From Ambrosia x helenae (Eukaryota > Streptophyta > Magnoliopsida > Asterales > Asteraceae), in the NCBI GenBank assembly GCA_030844895.1, contig CM061231.1:133829023-133893022 (forward strand): DNA of 64,000 bases. Reading direction: 5' to 3'. Under the pieces are notes generated by a model that searched no databases, was not told where the DNA came from, and saw only the letters and a program-made list of their open reading frames with translations. The translations under genes were made by a program, and so were the position numbers. Of the stretch, positions 35,568-46,325 are shown one piece after another (the stretch's first letter is position 1; every line of letters begins with the position of its first letter).

Positions 35568-38500
35568 ATGGCTCTCGTTCTAAAACAGGGACACAATCAA
35601 AGGGCCTTTCTTGAAAAACAAGAAGGCTGGTCCCAATACGATGAGATCATTGATCTTGTCGTAAAGTCCCAATACTTTACTGCTCTCACAATAAACCCAC
35701 CAATTCATACTGAAACTCTAAATAAGTTCTGGGCAAATGCTGAGACGGTGACGGCTGATGATGAAGTTATTTCCCTCAACTCAAGAATAAAAGGGAAACC
35801 ATTGACCATCACACCGGCCACACTAGCAACAAGACTGGGCCTGGATGATGTAGCTGCCCCTGATCAAGTTGCTAACTCTGATATTCACCTGACCATGACA
35901 GAGTGTGGTTATCAAGGTACTCTCTCCCATGCTACTATCTTCAAAAAATATTTTGTACCAAAATACAAGCTTTTGTTTCATTATATTATTATGTGTTTGA
36001 GTCCAAAGACAGGGTCTTATGACCAGATGCCCTCTACTTTTCAACCAATATTTCATTCCATAGTGAATGAAACCAAATTCAGGGCATCAAAATTATTTTT
36101 CAATGAGTTGATGTTACATCATAATAATACCAAGAAAAAGTTTTTGTTATACCCAAGGTTCATTATGCAATGCATAATAGGGGAACTGGGTACTGAGGTG
36201 CTTGTGGGAAAAGTTTCAACTTTAAATCCATTAACCTCACAAGCATACTCTAGGCATAACAAACCGGCTACCTGGCCAGAAGATGATCAGGGAGAACAAC
36301 AACAAGTCCCCCTGAAGCCCACATCTTCCAAACTCACACCACCAAAAGCCAAAAAGCCCAAGCCAACAAAGACAAAAACCCACCAACCCAAAAGAAAAGC
36401 TGTTCAGGAGGTTGAGATGCCTGAACATGCTCATGAGCAATCTGCTCTTCAAATAGGTGAGACTGAAACACCCTCTCAGTCTCATCCATCTCAAACCCCA
36501 CCAAGAGCACCCATAACAATCTTATTCAAAAGAAAAAGACTTAGAAAAACAATTGCAACTCACACTTCTTTTGAAACTGCTGACCAACCTATTTCACCTA
36601 TTGCCCAAACTACTGAACCAACCCCTCAAATTTCTGAACCAGAGGCAATAGAGATTGCCAAACTTCTCTCTGGGCTAAAAGAGAAAGTCCCATCTGATTA
36701 TGTCAGTCCCCTACAACAACAACAAACAGGGGACATAACCACATCATCAGACATGGATGTGGACATCACTAGCCCTAACCCAAGAGATGAGGGTGGACCA
36801 GAGTCTTTAAGCCCAATCTTAGAGACTCTTGGGGCATCTGAGGCTGCTACTACTCAGTTACCACCCAGTGGTGGATCTGAGGATAGAAGTAAAACAGCTA
36901 AGACCTCAGATGTGGCAACTACTGATGAAGGCTTAATACCTGAAGTAGGAAATCCTCAGAACCAAGAACAAGAGGTTCATGAGAGAACTGAGTTGGGCTC
37001 AGCTCATGATTTAACTGAGACAGTCCTCAATGAGGACAACATCAGGGATTCAGATGATTCCATTAATTTGGATGATGTTTCAAAAACCAAAACTACTGAA
37101 TTGACGGCACTTTATGAAGGTCCTGTTTCAGGGGTATCCAAGCTCAAGAAGCTAGTCACCCCTGAACAGGTTAAAGTCCACTCAATCCCTAAAACCCCTA
37201 GAGTGGCATCCTCTGTACAACATGAGGATCTCCCAAAAACACACCCTTCACAACAAATGCCTACCCAATTCCCTGGGCAAACAAGCATAGACATGAACCA
37301 GCTATGCAGCCCAGAGGGTCCCCTGTACCACATGATGAACACTCTCATCAAGAATCACTTCCAAACATACACAGCTAACTTGGAGCTGTCAATCAAAAAC
37401 CAATTTGGAGTGATCAAGACAAAGATGAATGATCTGTCCAACAAGATTGAATTCAACAGCAAACAAATTGCTCATCTTCAAGGTCAATTCTCCCAACCCT
37501 CGACCTCTAAACTTGATGAATCCAAAAAGGGGGAGAAAATTAGGGAACCTAAGGAGTCATTCGAAGCCAGGATAAGGGCAAGAGTGGCTATCCTTGAAAG
37601 AGATCAGAAGAATCAAGCCAGAAAGGAAAAACTGGCCAAACAGTTTGGTGTCTCTATTCAAGAAATAGAGGATGCTGAAAAATCTGATGAATCCCAAGGG
37701 CATAATGAAGAAACCTCTGATGACCAAAGTTCTGATGAAGAATCAGAAAGTACTGAAGACAATCCTTTAGTAGTTGACAAACCATCAGCAGTTGTCAACC
37801 CATCAGAGGTTAACACTTCCAAATCTCAAACTGCTGACCCTTCCAGAACAACTGCTCCCATTCAACCAACATCTGCTCCTATCAGGCCTACTACAACAGT
37901 TACAACAATGACTGTACTAAACCCTTCTCCAATCTCTCAATCAGCTGAATTACTAGAGAAGAGTTTAGTTGCAGCCCAGAAGAAGGTCAGAGAAGATCTG
38001 ATCTGGAAAACTCTGGAAGAAAGGGATGATTTAGACCTAAGCCATGAAGAAAAACTTCAGGCCTATGAAGCTGAACTACAAAGGCAGGCTAGCCTTGATG
38101 AGATTGCTGAACAAGACAAAAGACAACAACTGATGTCTTACATCACAAAGAACAGCAAGACTAAAGCCTACACACTCAAGGGACTCTCTATGCAAGAGCT
38201 AACAAGAAGAGCACAACTGATTGCAGACAAACTGGCCACAAGTAAAGAAGAAAAGGCCAAGAGAGCCCAAATGATAGATGAATTAGTAGCAGATGGCTAT
38301 GGTTCAAAAGCCTCAGTATCCAGATGGAAAGAAGAAAGACTAATGGATACTTATCGAAAATACAAGGCTGCCAAGGCTGCAAATCCAGAGAAGTTTCAAA
38401 CTGCTGATCCTTCAAGATCAGTAGTTAGAACTTCTGGTATATCAACAAGAAGGCCTGCTACTCAAAGAAAGAAAGCAGAGGACAATGTCAAAACTGATTT

Positions 38501-39050
38501 CAAAATGGTACTACTTGAAGGAAGTTCAGTAGTTCATTCAGATTTTGACATTGAAGAGAAACCTCTGTTAACACAATTCAGGGATCCTTCCACTTTTGCC
38601 TACCAAATCCAAAAGACTATCAAAGAAAAGATGCATACCAAGGTAGTGACTGAACACCATCTCCCAACTATTCAGATGCCTGATATGCAACAACAACAAC
38701 AAGGAGACTCCCACCTGAGGTTAACTGAAACAGAAAGCATCCAACACTCAGGATCATCAACCCAAGAGACAAGTCTGGTTCCCTATACCTCTGACTTTAA
38801 CAAGTCAAAGGTACCTATCATCAGATGGTCATTTACTGATAACAACTCAGTATTATTGACAAGAAGAGACCTTTCAAGCAGGGCTTACAAGAAGATCAGT
38901 GATCTAAAGAAACTGTCAACACAAGACCTGCTCACAATTCAACATCTGGAACCACAGAGAGGATCTCTATCTGATGGACAGTTAAACCAGCTCAAGAACA
39001 CCATGTACAAAGAGATATGGAAGATTGTTCAAGACAGAAGAAGATCATAA
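35568..39050 (+). CDS. Large third ORF of the SIRE element (env-like position, unknown function)
   Basis: Intact, 1160 residues, own ATG. Residues about 10-230 form a compact domain with LNKFWANAETV, KPLTITPATLATRLGLDD and LLFHYIIMCLSPKTGS; this matches a domain common in Asteraceae SIRE-derived proteins but never assigned a function to my knowledge. Residues about 245-320 are Lys/Pro-rich and basic (NLS-like). The next 300 are acidic and Ser/Thr-rich. About 640-710 and 790-860 are charged helical, coiled-coil-like segments. No signal peptide or clear membrane span is visible, so it lacks the hallmarks of a fusogenic envelope despite its position. Intact length in an element with broken gag and integrase is notable. 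Confidence 0.85.
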   Translation: MALVLKQGHNQRAFLEKQEGWSQYDEIIDLVVKSQYFTALTINPPIHTETLNKFWANAETVTADDEVISLNSRIKGKPLTITPATLATRLGLDDVAAPDQVANSDIHLTMTECGYQGTLSHATIFKKYFVPKYKLLFHYIIMCLSPKTGSYDQMPSTFQPIFHSIVNETKFRASKLFFNELMLHHNNTKKKFLLYPRFIMQCIIGELGTEVLVGKVSTLNPLTSQAYSRHNKPATWPEDDQGEQQQVPLKPTSSKLTPPKAKKPKPTKTKTHQPKRKAVQEVEMPEHAHEQSALQIGETETPSQSHPSQTPPRAPITILFKRKRLRKTIATHTSFETADQPISPIAQTTEPTPQISEPEAIEIAKLLSGLKEKVPSDYVSPLQQQQTGDITTSSDMDVDITSPNPRDEGGPESLSPILETLGASEAATTQLPPSGGSEDRSKTAKTSDVATTDEGLIPEVGNPQNQEQEVHERTELGSAHDLTETVLNEDNIRDSDDSINLDDVSKTKTTELTALYEGPVSGVSKLKKLVTPEQVKVHSIPKTPRVASSVQHEDLPKTHPSQQMPTQFPGQTSIDMNQLCSPEGPLYHMMNTLIKNHFQTYTANLELSIKNQFGVIKTKMNDLSNKIEFNSKQIAHLQGQFSQPSTSKLDESKKGEKIREPKESFEARIRARVAILERDQKNQARKEKLAKQFGVSIQEIEDAEKSDESQGHNEETSDDQSSDEESESTEDNPLVVDKPSAVVNPSEVNTSKSQTADPSRTTAPIQPTSAPIRPTTTVTTMTVLNPSPISQSAELLEKSLVAAQKKVREDLIWKTLEERDDLDLSHEEKLQAYEAELQRQASLDEIAEQDKRQQLMSYITKNSKTKAYTLKGLSMQELTRRAQLIADKLATSKEEKAKRAQMIDELVADGYGSKASVSRWKEERLMDTYRKYKAAKAANPEKFQTADPSRSVVRTSGISTRRPATQRKKAEDNVKTDFKMVLLEGSSVVHSDFDIEEKPLLTQFRDPSTFAYQIQKTIKEKMHTKVVTEHHLPTIQMPDMQQQQQGDSHLRLTETESIQHSGSSTQETSLVPYTSDFNKSKVPIIRWSFTDNNSVLLTRRDLSSRAYKKISDLKKLSTQDLLTIQHLEPQRGSLSDGQLNQLKNTMYKEIWKIVQDRRRS

Positions 39051-39079
39051 GGAATTAGTAAGGTTTTGGGTTCATCAAT

Positions 39080-39091
39080 CCAGGGGGAGAT
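39080..39091 (+). promoter_or_regulatory. Polypurine tract
   Basis: CAGGGGGAGAT directly before the 3' LTR; primes plus-strand synthesis. Confidence 0.9.
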
Positions 39092-39811
39092 TGTTAGGAC
39101 AAAGAGGATTGGTGAAGCCACTTTTGGAAACCTTAGTCTAATTCACTTCTGTCATTTTGGCTAAGTATAGAAGTACTGAAGAGAAGACAAGAAACTGCTG
39201 AAAAGAAGATATGAGAAGTGCTGAAGAAGAAACTTCATCAGAAGTTCTGAAGTCCAAACCAGACAAGTTCACTTCAGAAGTACTGAAGACAAACTACTCA
39301 TCAGTAGTTTGTCATTCATCAGCACTTAGCATCAGATATTTTCCACCGCCTTTTGTATCAGTAGTTTATTGTTTATTATTACTTTTAGCTGTAATTGTTT
39401 GTTTCAATGTTGCAACTTGTGCAACTTGTTTCTGATATTTGTATACTTGCTTTATGGGCAAGTTACATGTATGTAAACGTCTATAAATAGGAGGCTTCAA
39501 CCTTCTATTTTAGACATTGATTTTAATAGAAAAATCCTTCAAACACTTTCACTGTTCTATTCCATTTCAGTATTTATTGTGAATCTGTCTAAGTATCTAA
39601 TTCTCATTTACTGCTTAGATTCATAATAAATACTTGTCATTATTAGTTTTAATCATCAAGGGGGAGTAATAACTCCTCTTAAGTGTAAAAAGTGTTGCTT
39701 TAACTTATACATTCCGCTGTGCTTATAATCTGATATACAAGAGCTTGCTAAACACTTAAGTGTCAAAGATAGCAAGTTCTTACTTAAACAAAAGAGCAAA
39801 CTGATCCAACA
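39092..39811 (+). repeat. 3' LTR of the SIRE element
   Basis: 720 bp, collinear with the 5' LTR at a constant offset of 10,824. The only difference found is T at 39650 against C at 28826. Followed by ATGAG (39812-39816). Confidence 0.97.
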
Positions 39812-39816
39812 ATGAG

Positions 39817-40882
39817 CATTATATTATCTTTAATTTTAGTATAGACTTATAGTATTGCTATTTTTTTATTCTACATTTTTTTATGTGCTACGTGATTAAC
39901 GGTATTTAGGAGTGAGCAATAACTAAACCGTTCACCGAAGCCAAACCAAAAAACAGACAAAACTGAACCAAAATCTATTGAAAACTGAAAACATCTAATT
40001 TAACTTAAAATTGGTTATCATTTTCTTTTTGTACCCTTAGTTAACCGAAATTAGTTAAACTGAAACAGACTCATTCATATATTCATAACAGCGTGCCCAA
40101 ACGATGTGATAGGGAACACAGACACTTCTGTGTTTGTTCATTTAATTTTAACTGAACACGAACATATAATCAAACACTTTTTGTGTTCATGTTCGTTCAT
40201 TAAGAAATTTGTCATGTTCTTGTTCGTTTATGTTCATTCGTTAAAACCTAAACGAACAGTTTACGAACGAACATAAACGGACGTTCACGAACATAATAAA
40301 TGTAAACGATTTTGTATTATTGAAAAAACCAATTACTAATTAGTTATATATTTATACAAGTAGCTAAAGCCAAATTTATGTTTATATTTATCTAAATATA
40401 ATTACGTATGTAATTAATAAACTTAAACGGACATAAATAAACGAACATAAACGGACATTCACAAACATAAATGAACAAACACAACATTTGTTCATGTTCG
40501 TTCATTTAACTAAACGAACAAAATTTTTTTGTTCATGTTTGTTCTTTTATTAATAAACGACATAAATGAACTTCCCACCGAACAAGTTCACGAACAACTC
40601 ATGAACATTCGGTTTATTTACAGTCCTATTTTTACCTCTATTTCATGTTTTTATACCTTCATTTCATGTACTTCTAGGCAAAATAATTGATTAATTGATT
40701 AAAAATCAACTAACAATAAATTTCTATGAACAAGGTTGTGAGCTTGCCATATAGGATCGACCGTCATAGAACTTCAGCTGTTGTAGCCCTGCATGATCAA
40801 CTGTTTGTGTGGGTACCATTTTTGAGCACCTAGCCTTATAGAATATATGGTTGTTTTTGTTATTTTAGCAACGAGGTGCATC
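39817..40882. other. Non-coding DNA with a fold-back element; exon-like tail
   Basis: 40100-40630 is packed with GTTCGTTTATGTTC and its reverse complement, a fold-back repeat type common in plants. Downstream, 40735-40830 is open in one frame (LPYRIDRHRTSAVVALHDQL), and TTATTTTAG|CAACGAGG at about 40869 looks like a splice acceptor. I do not recognise the protein. Confidence 0.4.
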
Positions 40883-43495
40883 TGTCACACCCTCAAATTC
40901 CACATGCGGGGTTTTACCGCGAGGCGCGTGACACATCAGGATCCAAGTCAACGGTCACAATAAACGACAACTATATGAGGAAAATACGTAAAACCAAACC
41001 ATGCATTAACCAAAAACATAATCCTGAAATACAGCGGAAGCAAATTAAAGTTTACGAATCCCAAGAAATAAAAGATGAGTTTAAAGTTCCACAACCAAAT
41101 ATGATCCTAGACCCGAGTGCGACTCCGTGCGCCTAGCCCGACAGCTGCTACCTTAGCGACATGAGAAAACATGCTAAAAATGTCAACATATAATGCTTGT
41201 GAGTTCACAGGTTTTTCAATAAATGTTTCGTTAATCCTTTAGAACCGTTACCGTTACTACTATGCTCTGTGAACGTTAGCTAGGGGTTATGTATATTACT
41301 AATACGGGTGAAACCATTGCTGACTGTGATTTGTTGATGTGTGATACCCTTATTTACGGACTACCGTCACCTCTGGTAGGCCTTGTGTGATTGAGACAAT
41401 ATGCACCCACCCGGCCTCCAACCGTCGAGTGGGGTTTGTCAGGCCCAATAGTGCTATCCACATTTCCCCGCTACATCCCCGTATTAGTGGTTTCTAAGGG
41501 ACTTAGATAAACCGTATAGTAATAAAATGATAGCCATAGTATAACATGAAAATGTGTGTTTCAAAATGTGTATGCATGTTTCTCCCCCGAAAACAAAACC
41601 AGTAAAGTGTGGGGCCGTGAACTCACCTTAGATTGCGCCTTCCGTTTAAAAGTAATCCAATATGTGTGTGATAGTCCCGACTAATGGCGACCTATCAATG
41701 AGTTTAAGTAAGTGTGTTGACCACTAACCCGAAGGTTAACTAGTCCCCGATTGTCTAGATCTTGACTATGTGTGTTTAGAAATGTGTTTGAGTGTTAACC
41801 GGACATACCAGACAGACCTGACATCCCGTTGGTGACCCATTACATCAATTAATCAAGTACATAGGATTAACACATAAGTTTCAAGCATACAACACTTAGT
41901 TTGCATAAAAAATCGCACATATGAAGTGTAAGGTCGAATCAGCATGAAACAGAACCAGGTTCGACCCAAATAGCCCTGGTTCTACCCAATTGTGACTCAT
42001 TCGACCTATACACAAGTTCATGCAACCTAATACAAGTTCATTCGACCTTAACACATGTTCATTCGACCCTAATATGTGTTAATTCGACCTAAATCAAGTT
42101 CGTTCGACCTAACTGAAGCATATTCGACCAGTGAGTTGCCAGGTTCGACCCCTGGACTCCTCCTTCGACCCCACGTGGGTTCGAATGAGGGCCAGGTTCG
42201 ACCCCTGCAACTCCAAACCTTCTAAAACGCATCAAATCGCATCAAAACTATCCGAAACATCACGAAACACAGCAGTCACGTATGCATAACATATCCCCAT
42301 AAAACCCTACCAATTTCATCTTAAAATCAATCCGTTTCAATACTTACCCAAAATGGTAAAATTATGGAAACATCACATTATGCATTAAAACTTTACCCAA
42401 TTAGGAAACTTTCTGAAATCATTCAATAATCAACTCAACATGCTCAGATTATCATATGAAACAAAACCCCTAAACCTATCATCCATAATAACATCATGAA
42501 TCAAATCCCTAAATCTATCAAAATCCCCAAAATGAGCAAAATATCATCATCCAACAATCAATAGCCTAAGATAACCAAAACATATCATCCATAGCAGCCT
42601 TAGAACATTTCTATAACATTTATGCAGCACATAATCATCAAACAATACATATAACATCATAAGACACCATTAACACAACATAACACATGTTAACTTGTAT
42701 GGAAACTCATGCTTAATGATTAGGTTTTGTTTAGAAAGGTGTTAGAAAGGTTTTTAATTGTGAAAACCATTTTAAAACAGATCTGGACCATTAGGGTTTA
42801 ATGAAAATGAATCAAAACGCTTTAAAAAGGATATTGGATAAAGAACACACCTTGGATCTTTGTTTAGAAGATGTTTGTAGGTTAGATTATGAAAAACAAG
42901 AGCAAAAACTCCTTCCCCAGTGATTAAAATTGAGAAAGAGTGTTTAAAGGCGTTTAGGGTTTGTGAAATGATGAAAAATGACAAAGTATGGTATTTATAC
43001 CCAAATCTGGTTCGACCCCTTACTAAGGTCGAATGAGGACTTATGTGGTCGAATGAGATCTTTCATGTTTTCCTTTCCCTGGTTCGACCCCCTCCCTTAA
43101 GGTCGAACCTGGCTTGTATTTTCCAGATTTTCCAATTTTGTCGTTTTAACGCATTTTAACACATCCTAACACATGAACATGCAATCCTAACATATGTTAA
43201 GCATATATAATCATCTAGACACCGTTTAAACACGTATTTGTATATTATACACCATATACAGATCAATTCATGTTTGTTACTTAATCTAATTCATGTAATT
43301 CACCAACAACGGGACTCATGACTCGTGTGTGTGTGTGTGTGATTAACCCAATGATCCTCCGAATCATTGAACCTTGTACAATACGGAATGTAATCTGACT
43401 CAACTGACCTAGTTAAATATGTTTGGATAAACGTTTTTTGCTAAGGTAGACTTATGTGTTTGTGAAATGTTGACCTAAACATGTCGGGTGTCACA
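40883..43495 (+). mobile_element. Solo LTR, 2.6 kb (Gypsy-type, TGTCACACC...GGTGTCACA)
   Basis: Begins TGTCACACC, ends GGTGTCACA (perfect inverted ends), and is flanked by identical GCATC on both sides (40878-40882 and 43496-43500). There is no internal region, PBS or PPT, so this is one LTR left by LTR-LTR recombination. The opening words resemble Tekay-like chromovirus LTRs of Asteraceae (inference). It contains a (TG)n run at about 43326-43342. Confidence 0.9.
41930..42215. repeat. TTCGACC repeat cluster inside the solo LTR
   Basis: TTCGACCT/C recurs about every 20-30 bp, mostly as CATTCGACCT or GGTTCGACCCC. Similar words occur again at 43009-43110. Four occurrences (42142, 42195, 43009, 43081) match the Pol III B-box GGTTCGANNCC exactly. 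Confidence 0.8.
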
Positions 43496-45018
43496 GCATC
43501 AATTCTTGAAATTACTGGCGCCAAGAGTGTGGTCAAAGTCAACGACAAATTCGGTGCTAAAAGGTAAACCTTTCTGCTTAGAGCTGGAGAATGTTGATGA
43601 AGTCATTTTCAGCTCTTCAAGCCGCAAGCTAACGCATCCTTCAAGTTAGTGTTTTTAATAGTGTCTTTCAACTTAGAGGTGCCGATTTTAAATAATTTAG
43701 TTACATATGTTATAAATCTTAAATGGATTATTCAAAAAAGTTCAATTAAGTATACATTCTTTTTAATTGTTTTGTTTAAAGATTTAGCCAATTTTGCTAA
43801 CACAATAAACTATTTCTAACAAAAAAAGCTAGAAGATGACAAAAACCGTTTGTAGACCTTCCTAATCTGACATGGCCAATTTTGTCTTGTACTAAGGGGA
43901 TGACATGTTTCAACACAAACCCACTTTTGACTAGGAGTCTAAAAGCTTATCTAGCCACCGTGTGAACCAGTTTTATAAATAGTCTGCTAGATATTTTAAT
44001 AGCTATAGAATGATAACGTTGCTATTGATGGTGCGCTTCTGTCAGCATTAGTGGTTCATAAAAGGATTATAGTTAATAGGCATAATATGGTTTATGGTAT
44101 ATCCAACACACATGCACATTATGTGGATATTGTTGGTTAATGTGGATATTGTTAGTTAAATATGATGGGCATTTTGTTCCTAAACTGGAGTTCTAATCAT
44201 TTTCAACTTTGGTAGTAGTAAGGAATCAGACACTGGCCTCCGTGCACCTAGCCAATGCTATGTTGTTTATGAGAAAACAAATGATACAACAGAAGCAACC
44301 TATTCAGGTTCATAATTTCGTATTACCTTAATAAAAAAACCATTTTTCCTCTCTTATTTACAAATGTCGTATTGTTTATGCACATAGGTGGCTAGATGCA
44401 CAAAGATAATTAACCCAAACACATAAGATGCAAATGTTATAAATGCCAAACAAATTTCAAAGGTATTTGAGAGTTTGGTTAGGTTTATATCTGAAGTAGT
44501 CAAAGGCACACCGGGCAAGGCGAGGCCCTTCTAAATCACCTCAAACATAGAAATATGCAAAAGTGCTTAAACCGACGTGGACAAAACTGTGTGAATACAC
44601 CCAAAAGTGGTCTGGATCTTGAAGAAGGCACACGTGTTGGGTAGGTTTCATTAAGGAATCATCCACAAATGACATACACCCATATCACAAACCCCAAAAA
44701 CTATAAGACAACAAAATAAACACACCCGCAGCAACGCGCGGGCATTCCCACTAGTTAGAATATAATATATAGTATAATGCTAATTATAAGTAGGATCAAA
44801 GATTTGTTTTACATAACTTTAAGAGCTTAAGTAGTTATAACTTTTAAATCATACGTTATAACTCTTTAAAAACATATTGTTTACTTCACACGAACTACCG
44901 TCGGGATTTTTAAACAACCATAACTTTTTTCATACACAATCTTTTAAGCAAACTACACCATTATAAAAACGAACAATTTATTCATTTTAATCTAAGTATG
45001 GTACTAGTATAGTTTTTT
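43496..45018. other. Exon-like remnant and non-coding DNA
   Basis: With the solo LTR and one GCATC removed, 40870-40882 joins 43501 onward into an open frame (GASILEITGAKSVVKVNDK), and an overlapping frame runs on to about 43645 (CLELENVDEVIFSSSSRKL). This suggests a gene fragment interrupted by the LTR, within the candidate Helitron. Protein not recognised. The rest is non-coding. Confidence 0.35.
44726..44754 (+). mobile_element. Helitron-like 3' terminus (plus orientation)
   Basis: CCCGCAGCAACGCGCGGG hairpin, CATTCCCA, then CTAG|T. Right edge of the candidate Helitron at 27956-44754. Confidence 0.55.
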
Positions 45019-46197
45019 AGAGTAAATTGCCAAAATCGTCCATGTGGTTTGGTGAAAAATGCCACTTGCGTACAAACTTTAGGTTTTTTTTTCTTCAAAA
45101 TCGTCATATGGTTTCACTTTTTTTGTCTAAATCGTCCCTGGCAACTAACTCCATCCAGTTAGTCCACTTAAGTCAGAGGAAATTTCGTCTTTTACAAAGC
45201 TTGGATTAGTTTTTAAAAACTTTTATAAGTTTAGGGGCTGGTTTTGCAAATTATACAAACATTCAAAATCACAACCCCCTCTCTCTATCTCTCTCTGAAA
45301 ACACACAGGAACAATTACCACCACCACATTAGACATAACTCCAGTCGTAACACCACCACCGCCATTTAAGACCACCACTACACCACCTTCCATTACCATT
45401 TTCAGCCACCGTCATTCATAACTTTCACGATACACATACACATCCACGGCCACCATCGCCATCACATCTTCAGCCACCATCACCATTAAAAACCCCACCA
45501 CCTCCACCATCACCATAACCTACATCCCCAAATCAAAACTCTAAGATACATCGGCGTCCAGTGATATGCCACCATCACTAAAACCTGCATCACTCGTAAC
45601 GGAGGCAAATTCCGGTGACCAGAGAACCAACATTCTGTCTAAACAAAGCCGCCGCCTTCTATGTGAACAGAGTAGACGTCGCTGAAGAACAAAGCAGACA
45701 TGCAATCTAGAGCAGGCGTCGCTGTGAACAGAGCAAACGTCTCTCTCTCCCCCTCTCCCTCTCTTCGCTACAAATAAACATTTGATATTGTTGTTGCTTT
45801 GCAAAGAAGTGTTGATTAAATTAATCGGTGTAATGAATATTGGTTGTGATAGGTTAGGTAGTGGCGGAGATGGGTGGTGGGTGCTGGCGGGAAAGGTGAA
45901 GATAGGTAGTGGTGGGTTTAGAGTGGAGGAGATGAAAGTGGTGGGGGTAGGGTGGACTAATTTTAATTTTTAATTATTAATTAAAATTGAGGGATGGACG
46001 ATTTAAGTAAAAAAGTATAATACCTGATTTGACAAAAATACCCTTGACTTAGCTGGACTAACTGGATGGCGTTTGTTGCTAGGGACGATTTAGGAAAAAA
46101 AGTGAAACCATAGGATGACTTTGACAAAAAAACCAAATGTTTATACGCAAGTGGCATTTTTCACCAAACCACAGGGACGATTTTGACAGTTAACTCT
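45019..46197. mobile_element. Long-TIR / fold-back element (MULE-like)
   Basis: The outer 170 bp or so on each side are inverted copies (AGAGTAAATTGCCAAAATCG on the left, AGAGTTAACTGTCAAAATCG inverted on the right). The interior is ACCACC-rich on the left and GGTGGT-rich on the right, so most of the element could fold into one stem. No clean 9-bp duplication was seen. No gene. Confidence 0.65.
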
Positions 46198-46275
46198 TTA
46201 TTTAATAAAAAATTAACATGTTATGTGATTACCGGTGTCTATGATTCTCGTTGCATCATGTAGGAACCCCAATAA

Positions 46276-46325
46276 TGTGTGTGTGTGTTTGTATGTATAT
46301 ACATACACACACACATATATATATA
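46276..46325. repeat. Palindromic GT/AT/CA microsatellite
   Basis: (GT)n then GTATGTATATACATAC then (CA)n then (TA)n, a self-complementary simple repeat that could extrude a hairpin. Confidence 0.85.

Larger units (their letters stand above)
28268..39811 (+). mobile_element. Full-length young SIRE/Maximus-type Copia retrotransposon
   Basis: 11,544 bp with two 720-bp LTRs, PBS, polypurine tract and 5-bp duplication. Order: LTR, gag, protease-integrase-RT-RNase H (Copia order), 0.5-kb spacer, a 1160-residue third ORF, PPT, LTR. Length, tRNA-Met PBS and the extra 3' ORF place it in the SIRE/Maximus lineage. The LTRs differ at one site that I could find (28826 C, 39650 T), so insertion is very recent. 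Yet gag has an in-frame stop, and the integrase catalytic Glu is Lys. Confidence 0.95.
27956..44754 (+). mobile_element. Candidate Helitron split by the SIRE element and a solo LTR
   Basis: Left edge: A|TC followed by AAAACTATACTATATTATAA, resembling plant Helitron 5' ends. Right edge: hairpin CCCGCAGCAACGCGCGGG, 8 nt, then CTAG|T. Removing the SIRE insertion (28268-39811 plus one duplication copy) and the solo LTR (40883-43495 plus one copy) leaves about 2.6 kb, a usual non-autonomous Helitron size. No Rep/helicase is present. The right end is better supported than the left. Confidence 0.4.

Noticed and set aside
41930..42215. CRISPR-like array from evenly spaced TTCGACC words
   Set aside because: The repeats are far too short and irregular, and the context is a plant LTR.
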